Source: Palsa-504 sp963753195
GTDB lineage: Bacteria; Actinomycetota; Actinomycetes; Streptosporangiales; Streptosporangiaceae
Direction: 5' to 3'
DNA length: 64,000 nt
NCBI GenBank assembly: GCA_963753195.1
Contig: CAVWBH010000003.1
Location: forward strand, 186,001-250,000
Shown here in pieces: positions 24,419 to 31,948 of this stretch. The position numbers and the translations under genes were made by a program. Below the pieces are notes generated by a model. That model was not told the origin of the DNA, did not search any database, and saw only the letters and a list, made by a program, of their open reading frames with translations. Within the stretch, counting starts at the first letter, position 1. The number at the start of each line of letters is the position of its first letter.

Positions 24419-25863
24419 CGGTACCTGGCTGGGATGAAGTTCTCGCCAACCGGACGCAGCATGGCGGCGGCGTCCGCGTCCGCCGGCGCGTCGGGCCAGC
24501 CGGCCACCTCGGCGGCCAGGTCCTGCAGCAGCCGGTCGTCGGCCCGGTCCTCCCGCCGCGCGGCCAGCAGGACCGCGGCCCGGCACTCGTTAACCTCGCC
24601 GACGCACTCGAACGGCTTGGCACCCGCGCCGAGCAGGGCCCGGAACTTCCCGGCTAGCTCTGGATCCGCCAGCGGCTCGGCCGTCTGGGTGAAGATCCTT
24701 CTTAGTGCTTCGGCGGGCAGGAACGGCGCGAGGATCAGGTCGATGAAGCAGCATTTGTCGCACTGCCCGCACCAGTGGTCCAGGCGGCGGGCCGGGTCGG
24801 CGTAGAACGCCTTGTTGCAGCTCCGGAACGACGCGTGGTACCGCTCGAGGGCGGCGAACTCCCGGCCGACCCACAGCTCGGTCCGGTCCCTCAGCCAGGA
24901 GAAGTACTCCGGCACCGAGGTCTGGGCGGCGGTCTCGGCTTCGGCGGCGGTCCCGGCGTCGGCGGCGGTCCCGGCGTCGGCGGCGGCCCCGGCGTCGGCG
25001 GCGGTCCCGGCGTCGGCGGCGGCCCCGGCGTCGGCCAGGACCTGGCGGAAGGCCGCCTCGAAGCCGACGCTCTTGGAGTACTGGTGGTTCACCGGGCGGC
25101 CCTGGTACTGCAGAGTGGGGATGGATGCCGACCACTCGTTGGACATCACTACCGCGTCCCGGCTGGTGAGCACGGCAGCCAGCACCGCGATCGCGGACAG
25201 GATCCCGGTCACTGGCACGTGCCCGTTGAGGAAGCCGAGCTCGGCCGAGCGGAGCAACTGCGGATCGATCTCCCGCTCGGCTCGCACTATGGGCAGCCCG
25301 GTGACCGCGGCCGGCTCCTCGATGGCCGCGAACCGGTCGGCGGGCCTGCTCATGATGAACAGTGCGGCGTCGCCGATCCGGCGCACGTGCTCCGTCACCA
25401 CGATCGAGTCGATCCCGCCGCCGAACGGCACCAGCGGGCGGCCGCCGACCGTGGGCTGTTCTGGCTTTTCTTGCCCGGTGGCTGGTGAATCAGCACGGTC
25501 GGCCTCGATGCGCAGGGCCGTGAGGTCCAGGGTGTTGCGGTAGGCGAACTCGCCCAGGCCCTGAAGGTAGAACTCGCGGAGGAGGCTCAGCTCGGCCTCG
25601 GTTAGCGCGGTCTGGCCCAGGTCAATGACCGGCGGTGCCGCGGTCTTGTAGTAGGACACACCCGCCAGCAGGAACACCAGGCGCGCGGCGGCCCGGGCCG
25701 CGCCGGTTCGCCACCGCGGCCCGGGCGGCAGTGTGATCCGTTCCGTGAACTCCTGGCCGTCCAGCGAATAACGGCAGGTCAGCGTTCCGGTCTCCGCGTC
25801 GGCCGCCCAGGACTCGTAGCGGAATACCCGCCCGCGTCGCGGCAGCCCGCCGGGAAGAGCCAT
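24415..25863 (-). CDS. murL: MurL: UDP-MurNAc-L-Ala-L-Glu epimerase
   Basis: About 482 residues with the features of MurL, the ATP-dependent enzyme that inverts the terminal L-Glu of UDP-MurNAc-L-Ala-L-Glu. An N-terminal beta-rich part (RVFRYESWAADAETGTLTCR) precedes a PP-loop-like nucleotide motif PLVPFGGGIDSIVVTE. Further on come VVMSNEWSAS, YFSWLRDR and the cysteine cluster DHWCGQCDKCCF. The 3' end overlaps murD2 by ATGA. A low-complexity insertion (DAGTAA repeats) sits between the core motifs. The start is uncertain: ATG at 25863 has GGGGGA upstream, while GTG codons further upstream remain open. Expected to act in the cytosol in peptidoglycan precursor synthesis. Confidence 0.85.
   Translation of the reverse strand: MALPGGLPRRGRVFRYESWAADAETGTLTCRYSLDGQEFTERITLPPGPRWRTGAARAAARLVFLLAGVSYYKTAAPPVIDLGQTALTEAELSLLREFYLQGLGEFAYRNTLDLTALRIEADRADSPATGQEKPEQPTVGGRPLVPFGGGIDSIVVTEHVRRIGDAALFIMSRPADRFAAIEEPAAVTGLPIVRAEREIDPQLLRSAELGFLNGHVPVTGILSAIAVLAAVLTSRDAVVMSNEWSASIPTLQYQGRPVNHQYSKSVGFEAAFRQVLADAGAAADAGTAADAGAAADAGTAADAGTAAEAETAAQTSVPEYFSWLRDRTELWVGREFAALERYHASFRSCNKAFYADPARRLDHWCGQCDKCCFIDLILAPFLPAEALRRIFTQTAEPLADPELAGKFRALLGAGAKPFECVGEVNECRAAVLLAARREDRADDRLLQDLAAEVAGWPDAPADADAAAMLRPVGENFIPARYR
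24931..25035. repeat. 18-bp in-frame tandem repeat inside murL
   Basis: About six copies of an 18-bp unit (GGCGGCGGTCCCGGCGTC with T/C variants) encode DAGTAA or DAGAAA repeats. Because the unit is a multiple of three, copy-number change would keep the frame and lengthen or shorten a surface loop. Confidence 0.8.
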
Positions 25864-26176
25864 CTCGGACAAATCCCCCAACCATCCGGCCAGTCCAGCA
25901 TGTCGGCTCACGATCGAGGCCACGGTCACGATTGACACGTAGCCATGAGCATACGGAACGGGCCCTGATGCTAGGGCTTCGTCGCGCGAAATATGGCCAT
26001 CTTGCCGCGGTAGCGATCCCGGTAGCGGAAGCGCGCGTACCGGGCCGGCACCCTCCCCCACGGGAACGAAAATCTATCAAAAACAGGTTCGTAAATATGG
26101 CTCTCTGCAGCACGTACATGATAGAATAGTGGCGACGGGATGATTCCAGCTCTTCCTTCCGAACGGAGCGTGGCGC
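25864..26176. other. Divergent promoter region between murL and the HNH gene
   Basis: This gap includes an unusually A+T-rich part at about 26060-26130, within which TAGAAT (26122-26127) could be a -10 element for the HNH gene. It also covers the alternative upstream starts of murL. No separate gene is seen. Confidence 0.45.
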
Positions 26177-28000
26177 ATGCTCCCGGACCCATCCACCAAC
26201 CCAGCCGGTGACAGCGGCGAACCCGCCGACGGCCAGGAACCCGGCGGCTACCCGCCGCCGGAATGGCCCGACGCTGACCTGCCCGGCATCGGGGATCCCG
26301 GAGCTGTCTATCCGGATGCCGGGTCGCAGGGCTTGTTCTTGTCCGTGCCGGCCGGGTCCTTTGACGCGGACCGGTTCGCGCAGGCTGGGCCGGCGGCGGA
26401 GATGCCGCCGGACCCGCTGCTGGCCACCATCATTGATGCGGTCACCGGCCCGGCCGGACCGGGGGCGGGCACGCTGTCCGATGACCAGCTGATCGGGGTC
26501 ATCGCCGCGGTCCGGCGGCTGGAATCCCGGGTCGCGTGGTACGCGCTGACCGCGGTCGCGCAGTTCGCCGCCCGGTGGGGCGCCGAGGTCGCCGGGGCCG
26601 AGTTCGCCGCCGATCAGCTGGCCTGTGAGCTGCACCTGACATCCCGGTCCGCCGCGGTGCAGCTGGACTACGCGACCTCGGTGGCCGCCCGGCTGCCGCG
26701 GTGCCTGGCCGCGCTGTACGCCGGCTCGCTGCACCCGGTGCACCTGCGGATCATCGAAGAGGAAACCCAGATCCTGTCCGCCGCCGACGCGGCCACCGCG
26801 GACGCGGCGCTGGCCGGGACGGCGGGGGCGCTGACGTTCGGGAAACTGCGCTCCGCGGCGCACCGCATGGTCCTGAAACTGGACCCCGACGCGGCGGCCC
26901 GGCAGAAGGAGGCCGGGCGGCGGAACGCGCACGTGCAGACGTTCCGGGAGCCCTCCGGGAACGCCGGGATGATCGCCCGGGAACTGCCCTCCGATGAGGT
27001 GCTCGCCTCCTGGCAGCATGTCGAGCAGCGGGCGCTGGACCTGCGTGCCGCCGGGATCCCCGGCACCCTGGAAGAGCTCCGCGTCCGCGCTTACCTCGAC
27101 TTGCTGCAAGAACGCCGCACCGGCCTCACCGCGCCCGCCCCCGGCCCGGCTGGGACATCGGCCACGACCGGCCCGCCGGACACCGGCCCGGAAGGAAACG
27201 GCGGCGCCCCTGGCGGCGGCGGTCCTGCGGGCGGCCCGGGCGGCAGCGGCCGCGGCGGACTGGGCGGCGCGGATGCCGGGCCGAGCCTGGCCGCGCTGGT
27301 CAACATCACCGTGCCGTGGTCCGCGCTGACCGGCCAGTCCGCCACCCCGGCCGAGGTCGGCGGGTACGGCACCGTCGACGCGGCCGACGCCCGGGACCTG
27401 GCCGCAGCAGCGGCCCGCGACCCCCGCACCCGGTGGTGCGTTACCGCGCTGCACCCCGACGGCACCGCCGCCGCCCACGGCTGCGCACCCGGAAGGCACC
27501 ATCCGCCGCCCGGCACCAGCATCCCCACCGCACCCCACGGCCCCGTCCCAGGCCCCGCCCCAGGCGGCACTCCCGGACCCGGACCCGGACCCGGGCCCGA
27601 CCCGGGGCCGGACCCGCCGCCCGGCAGCTGGCCGCGAGACTGGATCAGCGGGCTGCGGATCACCATGACCCCGATCAGCCGCGGCAGCTGCGATCACCAC
27701 CAGGCCGAGGCCGGTTACCGGCCCAGCCGTAAGCTCCGGCACATTGTCCGCGCCCGCAACGCCCGGTGCACCGCACCCGGCTGCGGCCGGCCCGCCGCCC
27801 GGTGCGACGTGGACCACACCATCGCCTGGGACCAAGGCGGCCTGACCTGCGAATGCGACCTCGCCCCGTTGTGCCGGCACCATCACAGGTGTAAGCAGGC
27901 ACAAGGATGGCAGCTGGAACAACCCGAACCAGGCGTCCTGATCTGGCGCACCCCAGCCGGACGCACCTACGCCACCACACCCACCCAGTACGCAATCTAA
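26177..28000 (+). CDS. DUF222 domain HNH endonuclease family protein
   Basis: A 607-residue protein of the abundant actinobacterial DUF222-HNH group (once linked to the 13E12 repeat family). The helical DUF222 part covers about residues 80-300, for example EEETQILSAADAATADAALA. A Gly/Pro-rich linker follows, then a C-terminal HNH nuclease domain with CTAPGCGRPAARCDVDHTIA and LCRHHHRCKQAQGW, giving the metal-binding Cys and His residues. The biological role is not established; many copies per genome are common. The ATG at 26177 has GGAG 9 nt upstream. It is a monocistronic-looking gene. Confidence 0.9.
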   Translation: MLPDPSTNPAGDSGEPADGQEPGGYPPPEWPDADLPGIGDPGAVYPDAGSQGLFLSVPAGSFDADRFAQAGPAAEMPPDPLLATIIDAVTGPAGPGAGTLSDDQLIGVIAAVRRLESRVAWYALTAVAQFAARWGAEVAGAEFAADQLACELHLTSRSAAVQLDYATSVAARLPRCLAALYAGSLHPVHLRIIEEETQILSAADAATADAALAGTAGALTFGKLRSAAHRMVLKLDPDAAARQKEAGRRNAHVQTFREPSGNAGMIARELPSDEVLASWQHVEQRALDLRAAGIPGTLEELRVRAYLDLLQERRTGLTAPAPGPAGTSATTGPPDTGPEGNGGAPGGGGPAGGPGGSGRGGLGGADAGPSLAALVNITVPWSALTGQSATPAEVGGYGTVDAADARDLAAAAARDPRTRWCVTALHPDGTAAAHGCAPGRHHPPPGTSIPTAPHGPVPGPAPGGTPGPGPGPGPDPGPDPPPGSWPRDWISGLRITMTPISRGSCDHHQAEAGYRPSRKLRHIVRARNARCTAPGCGRPAARCDVDHTIAWDQGGLTCECDLAPLCRHHHRCKQAQGWQLEQPEPGVLIWRTPAGRTYATTPTQYAI

Positions 28001-28092
28001 TAGCTCTTACGGCTCACGGCAGCACGGCGTGGGTGAGCCCGAAGGCATGCGCAGGGGCACGGCGACCGTCGCCTGGCGATACCATCCCGGGC

Positions 28093-28614
28093 ATGGCCCC
28101 GCCCAGCCCTGTTCCGCCGCTTGCGCCGGATGAGCTGGTGAGCACCAGCGGGGAACGCCAGGTGCTGGAGGCATTCCTTGATCTGTATCGGGACATACTG
28201 AAGCGCAAGCTGAGCGGCCTGTCTGATCAGCAGCTTCGTCAGCGGCATGTGCCGTCTGCGACCACGCTCGGCGGCCTGGTCAAGCACCTGTCCGGGGTCG
28301 AGCGGGAATGGTTCCAGGTGGTGCTGGCCGGGCGCTGCGATGATGAGCTGGACGAACCGCCGCAGGATGACAGCTGGACGCTGAGCAGCGACGACACGGC
28401 CGAGAGCCTGCTGGCCGGGTACGAGCGAGCATGCGCGGCCTCCCGACAGGCCGCGTCGGGCTTCTCACTTGACGATTGCGTCCCGCACTCGCGGATGGGA
28501 CAGGTCTCGTTGCGGTGGATCTACGTGCACATGATCGAAGAATCAGCCCGGCACGTCGGCCACGCCGACATCCTCCGCGAGCAGACAGACGGCGCTACTG
28601 GCTTCGACGGCTGA
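28093..28614 (+). CDS. DinB-family protein (DUF664)
   Basis: A 173-residue four-helix-bundle protein of the DinB/DUF664 group. The metal-binding histidines appear as LVKHLSGVEREWF, RWIYVHMIEESARHVGHADIL; this triad is typical of mycothiol- or bacillithiol-dependent transferases of the family. Its substrate is unknown. The ATG at 28093 lacks a clear ribosome site. It converges on pgeF with a strong hairpin between. Confidence 0.85.
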   Translation: MAPPSPVPPLAPDELVSTSGERQVLEAFLDLYRDILKRKLSGLSDQQLRQRHVPSATTLGGLVKHLSGVEREWFQVVLAGRCDDELDEPPQDDSWTLSSDDTAESLLAGYERACAASRQAASGFSLDDCVPHSRMGQVSLRWIYVHMIEESARHVGHADILREQTDGATGFDG

Positions 28615-28662
28615 CAGCCGACCGCCCTGGCGCGTTTGTCGCTACGGGGGGTTTGTGATCTG

Positions 28663-28684
28663 GCGCCCCGGCTAGCCGGGGTGC
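28663..28684. terminator. Bidirectional terminator hairpin between dinB-like gene and pgeF
   Basis: GCGCCCCGGC, 2-nt loop TA, GCCGGGGTGC forms a 10-bp stem with one G-T pair. It is centred between two convergent stops (28614 and 28689). No T-run follows, as is common in high-G+C actinobacteria. Confidence 0.55.
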
Positions 28685-28688
28685 TCGG

Positions 28689-29612
28689 TTACTTGGGGCC
28701 TGGTGGTCTGAGGCTCGCGACCAGGGCCAGGCGACCGCACGGGCGGGCCATGCGGTCACTGAAGAAGTAACCGGGGTCGCCGGCGTCGGTCGGTCCGGTG
28801 GGGATGTCAGTGCCGTGGATCTGCGAGCCGGGGAGGCCTGCCTCTCGGAGCGCGTGACGGTTAGCGGCCCACAGGTCAAGCAGCCAGCGGCCGGGGGCCT
28901 GGGGGTCCGGGCGGATGAAGCCGTCCGCGGCGGGACCGAAGGCCTGGATGACGGCGTCATGGACGTCGGCGCCAACCTGGTAGCGGGCGGGCGCGACGGC
29001 GGGGCCGAGGCCAGCGATCACGTCCGAGGGGCGGGAGCCGAGAGAAGCCATGACGGCCACGGCCGCAGCGCACACCCGGGCCACGGTGCCGCGCCAGCCC
29101 GCGTGTACGCAGGCCAGCACGCCGGCCACTGGGTCGTGCAGCACGATCGGCACGCAGTCAGCGGTCAAGATGACCAGGACCACCCCGGGGGTCGCGGTGA
29201 CCAGCGCGTCCGTGTCCGCGATCGCATCGTCCATACCGAACGCGCCGCTCCCCCGGTCCGCCTCGCGGACGACTCGAACTCCGGCGCCATGTACCTGGCG
29301 GGCGAAGACGAAGTCGCCGAGGTCGGTGCCGAGGGCAGCCGCGAGCCGCCGCCGGTTCTCCGCGACCTGGGCGGGATCGTCGCCGACGCTCAGGCTCAGG
29401 TTCAGCGTCGCGTACGGCCCGGATGAGACTCCGCCCTCCCGGGCCGTGACGGCCGCGACCACCCCGGACGCGTCCAGCGCGGGCCAGGTCAGCAGGGTCA
29501 GCGGGCCAGCCGCGCGGAGCGTGGCCGGGCCGATGGAGGCGGCCGGGCCGATGGAGGCGGCGGGGCCGGTGGGGGCGGCGCTTGCCGCGAGCTGCTGACG
29601 GTTGGCGGTCAT
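28689..29612 (-). CDS. pgeF: PgeF-type purine nucleoside phosphorylase/laccase-domain protein
   Basis: A 307-residue protein of the PgeF/YfiH (multicopper polyphenol oxidoreductase) family. Family members are zinc-dependent purine nucleoside phosphorylases and have been linked to peptidoglycan editing. The zinc ligands appear in ARQVHGAGV, LTADCVPIVLHD and CVHAGWRGTV; the usual FSDRMAR-like tail follows. In many actinobacteria this gene lies next to ftsZ, but here it is isolated. The N terminus holds repeated GPAASIGPAASIGPA, probably an unstructured start; the true start could be further in. Confidence 0.9.
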   Translation of the reverse strand: MTANRQQLAASAAPTGPAASIGPAASIGPATLRAAGPLTLLTWPALDASGVVAAVTAREGGVSSGPYATLNLSLSVGDDPAQVAENRRRLAAALGTDLGDFVFARQVHGAGVRVVREADRGSGAFGMDDAIADTDALVTATPGVVLVILTADCVPIVLHDPVAGVLACVHAGWRGTVARVCAAAVAVMASLGSRPSDVIAGLGPAVAPARYQVGADVHDAVIQAFGPAADGFIRPDPQAPGRWLLDLWAANRHALREAGLPGSQIHGTDIPTGPTDAGDPGYFFSDRMARPCGRLALVASLRPPGPK

Positions 29613-29898
29613 CGGCTGGGATCATAGCAAGGTGCGGTGACGTCAGCGCGGCGGCTGTCTTTTCGCGGTAAGCGACCGATTCCGGCTCGTTCAACGTAGG
29701 CGCCAAATAATCAGCAGGCTACAGGCAGATATTCCAGCGGGCCTGAATGAGCCTTTGGGTTGCCGGGACTCACCCGTTGTGCCACCTTAGACGCGAAACT
29801 TCGGACTTGTCACTGCCGTTCGCGCGAGCAGTCATACGGCTGACGCGACGTGGCTATCGCGCAGCATTTGCAGGGGATTGAGATTAGCTCACTCATAT

Positions 29899-30813
29899 AT
29901 GGAATTGTCACGCCAAACGAACGGCGGCGCCGGCTGGGCAGAGCCAGAGCGCTGCGGCTCCGGGGATGGGACCTACCTCGACGCGCTAGCGGCCTTGGTG
30001 CCAGCCGAAGCGCTGGCGCTGTACACGGGCTTCGTGATTCCCTACACGACCAAGACGGCTCCCGTGCACGGCACGGACGTGACGGTGAAATCCGATCCCG
30101 CACTTCTGCAGTGGAGCTGCGCAGGCCTGCTGGCTCTCTCTGGCGTGCTATACCTCGTGGGCCGCCAGCAGGTGCTGTTCAGTCCTTCGAATGCGCTGAG
30201 GTTCTTTATATCCCCGATGGCCTTTGCGGGTTGGATGCTGGTGCAGAATCCCGGCGTCTGGGACAGCTGGTGGCCTGGTTCGAGTGTCGGCGAGCGCACG
30301 GTCATCGCTGCGTTTGCGGCCGTTCTGCTGGGCGTGGCGGCCAATCTTCTCGGGCAGCAGGCGGATGCGACAGCGGGGGCCCTGGCCGTGACGGGTGTCA
30401 GCCCGGATAACGGCTCGACGGCGTGCGGGGCCTGCGTGAGGGTGACCGGCAGCGGTTTCACGGGCGCCACCGACGTGAAATTCGGCCACGCCGCGGCCCA
30501 GCACCTGACCGTGACCAGCGACATCGAGCTGACCGTGACCAGCCCGCAGGCCGCCGATCCCGGGCCAGTGGATGTCACCGTCACCACCTCCGCCGGGACC
30601 TCGCCCATCTCAGTGGCCGATCATTTCACCTACGGGTTCACCTACGCGGCGGCGGCCGCGACGCCAGCCGGGGCGGGCGTCAGCCCGGTCTCCGGGGCGG
30701 GCGTCAGCCCGGAGACTGGGGCGGTGGCCGACGAGGCTCACGTGACACCCACTGGCAGCGCGGTAAGCAGTACCACCGAGGTGGGATCCGGCCATCCCGG
30801 GCCCAGCACCTGA
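29899..30813 (+). CDS. Membrane protein with IPT/TIG immunoglobulin-like domain
   Basis: About 304 residues. Three or so membrane segments occupy residues 20-155 (for example LLALSGVLYLVGRQQVLF and VIAAFAAVLLGVAANLLG). An IPT/TIG domain follows (VTGVSPDNGSTACGACVRVT, then FTGATDVKFG and SPISVADHFTYGF). The tail repeats GAGVSPVSGAGVSPETGA. Such IPT domains usually face the outside. Function unknown. The start is unclear: an ATG at 29899 without a ribosome site, or TTG at 29878 just after AGGGGA. Confidence 0.7.
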   Translation: MELSRQTNGGAGWAEPERCGSGDGTYLDALAALVPAEALALYTGFVIPYTTKTAPVHGTDVTVKSDPALLQWSCAGLLALSGVLYLVGRQQVLFSPSNALRFFISPMAFAGWMLVQNPGVWDSWWPGSSVGERTVIAAFAAVLLGVAANLLGQQADATAGALAVTGVSPDNGSTACGACVRVTGSGFTGATDVKFGHAAAQHLTVTSDIELTVTSPQAADPGPVDVTVTTSAGTSPISVADHFTYGFTYAAAAATPAGAGVSPVSGAGVSPETGAVADEAHVTPTGSAVSSTTEVGSGHPGPST

Positions 30814-30819
30814 CCTTCA

Positions 30820-31935
30820 CTACCTGGCGGCGGCCGATTCGGCGGCGCGCAGGACGCCCAGGACGTTGCCGCCGGCCAGGGCGGCGCAGTCGGCCTCGGT
30901 CCAGTTGCGGGCCAGCAACTCGGCGAACAGGGCGGGATAGGTGGACACGTCCTCGAGGCCGACGGTGACGTCGGGCGTTCCGTCGAAATCGCCGCCCAGG
31001 CCGACGTGCCCGACGCCGGCCACCTGGCGGACGTGGTCGATGTGGTCCGCGACCTGGGCCAGGGTGGCGTGCGGCGGCGGGTGGGCGGCCTCCCAGTCCG
31101 GCTTGACCTGGTACATCTGCCCGAAGTCCTTCGGGTCCAGGCCGCGGCGGGCCACCTCGGCCTTGAGACCGGCCAGCCAGTCCGAGCATTCCTGCGACAC
31201 GAAGCCCGGCACGAACGTCACCATGCATACGCCGCCGTTACCGGGCAGCCGGGCCAGCACCTCGTCGGGCACGTTGCGCGGGTTGTCGCAGACCGCTCGG
31301 GCCGAGGAGTGCGAGAAGATCACCGGGGCCGCGGCGACGTCCAGCGCGTCATGCATGGTGTCCGGGGAGACGTGGGACAGGTCGACCAGCATGCCCAGCC
31401 GCTGCATCTCGCGCACCACCTCCCGGCCGAAGCCGGTCAGGCCGCCCGCCGCTTCCTGGTCGGTGGCCGAGTCGGCCCAGCTGACGTTGGCGTTGTGGGT
31501 CAAGGTCATGTACCGCACGCCGAGCGCGTACAGCATGCGCAGCACGCCGAGGGAATCGGCGATCGCGTGGCCGCCTTCGGCGCCGAGCAGCGAGGCTATC
31601 CGGCCGGCGGCGAAGATCCGCTCGACGTCATCGGCGGTCAGCGCCAGCTCCAGGGCCCGGGGGTAGGCCGTGATCATCCGGCGGGCCAGGTCGATCTGCT
31701 CGAGCACCGCGACGACGGCTTGGTCACCGGCCAGTGAGGCCGGAACATACACCGACCAGAACTGTGCGCCGACGCCGCCCGCCGCCAGCCGGGGCAGGTC
31801 GGTGTGGGTGCCGGTGACCGGCTCGGCCAGGTTGACCTGGCCCCGTTCGCGCAGCTCCCAGGGCAGGTCGTTATGCCCGTCGATCAGCGGGAACCGCCGC
31901 AGCAGGTCGCGCGCCTGAAGCGCCGGGGAGTCCAC
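30820..31935 (-). CDS. Dipeptidase, peptidase family M19 (renal dipeptidase type)
   Basis: Zinc-dependent dipeptidase of 371 residues. Metal ligands are seen in PLIDGHNDLPW (His-x-Asp), LLGAEGGHAI (Glu), DLSHVSPDTM and PVIFSHSSAR (His), and VGLGGDFDG. Family members cleave dipeptides, including D-amino-acid-containing ones, and can act on beta-lactams. The GTG start at 31935 lies 13 bp after the stop of the FHA-ABC transporter gene on the same strand, indicating an operon. The protein looks cytosolic, with no signal peptide. Confidence 0.9.
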   Translation of the reverse strand: MDSPALQARDLLRRFPLIDGHNDLPWELRERGQVNLAEPVTGTHTDLPRLAAGGVGAQFWSVYVPASLAGDQAVVAVLEQIDLARRMITAYPRALELALTADDVERIFAAGRIASLLGAEGGHAIADSLGVLRMLYALGVRYMTLTHNANVSWADSATDQEAAGGLTGFGREVVREMQRLGMLVDLSHVSPDTMHDALDVAAAPVIFSHSSARAVCDNPRNVPDEVLARLPGNGGVCMVTFVPGFVSQECSDWLAGLKAEVARRGLDPKDFGQMYQVKPDWEAAHPPPHATLAQVADHIDHVRQVAGVGHVGLGGDFDGTPDVTVGLEDVSTYPALFAELLARNWTEADCAALAGGNVLGVLRAAESAAAR

Positions 31936-31948
31936 GCGGCCGGTGCCG

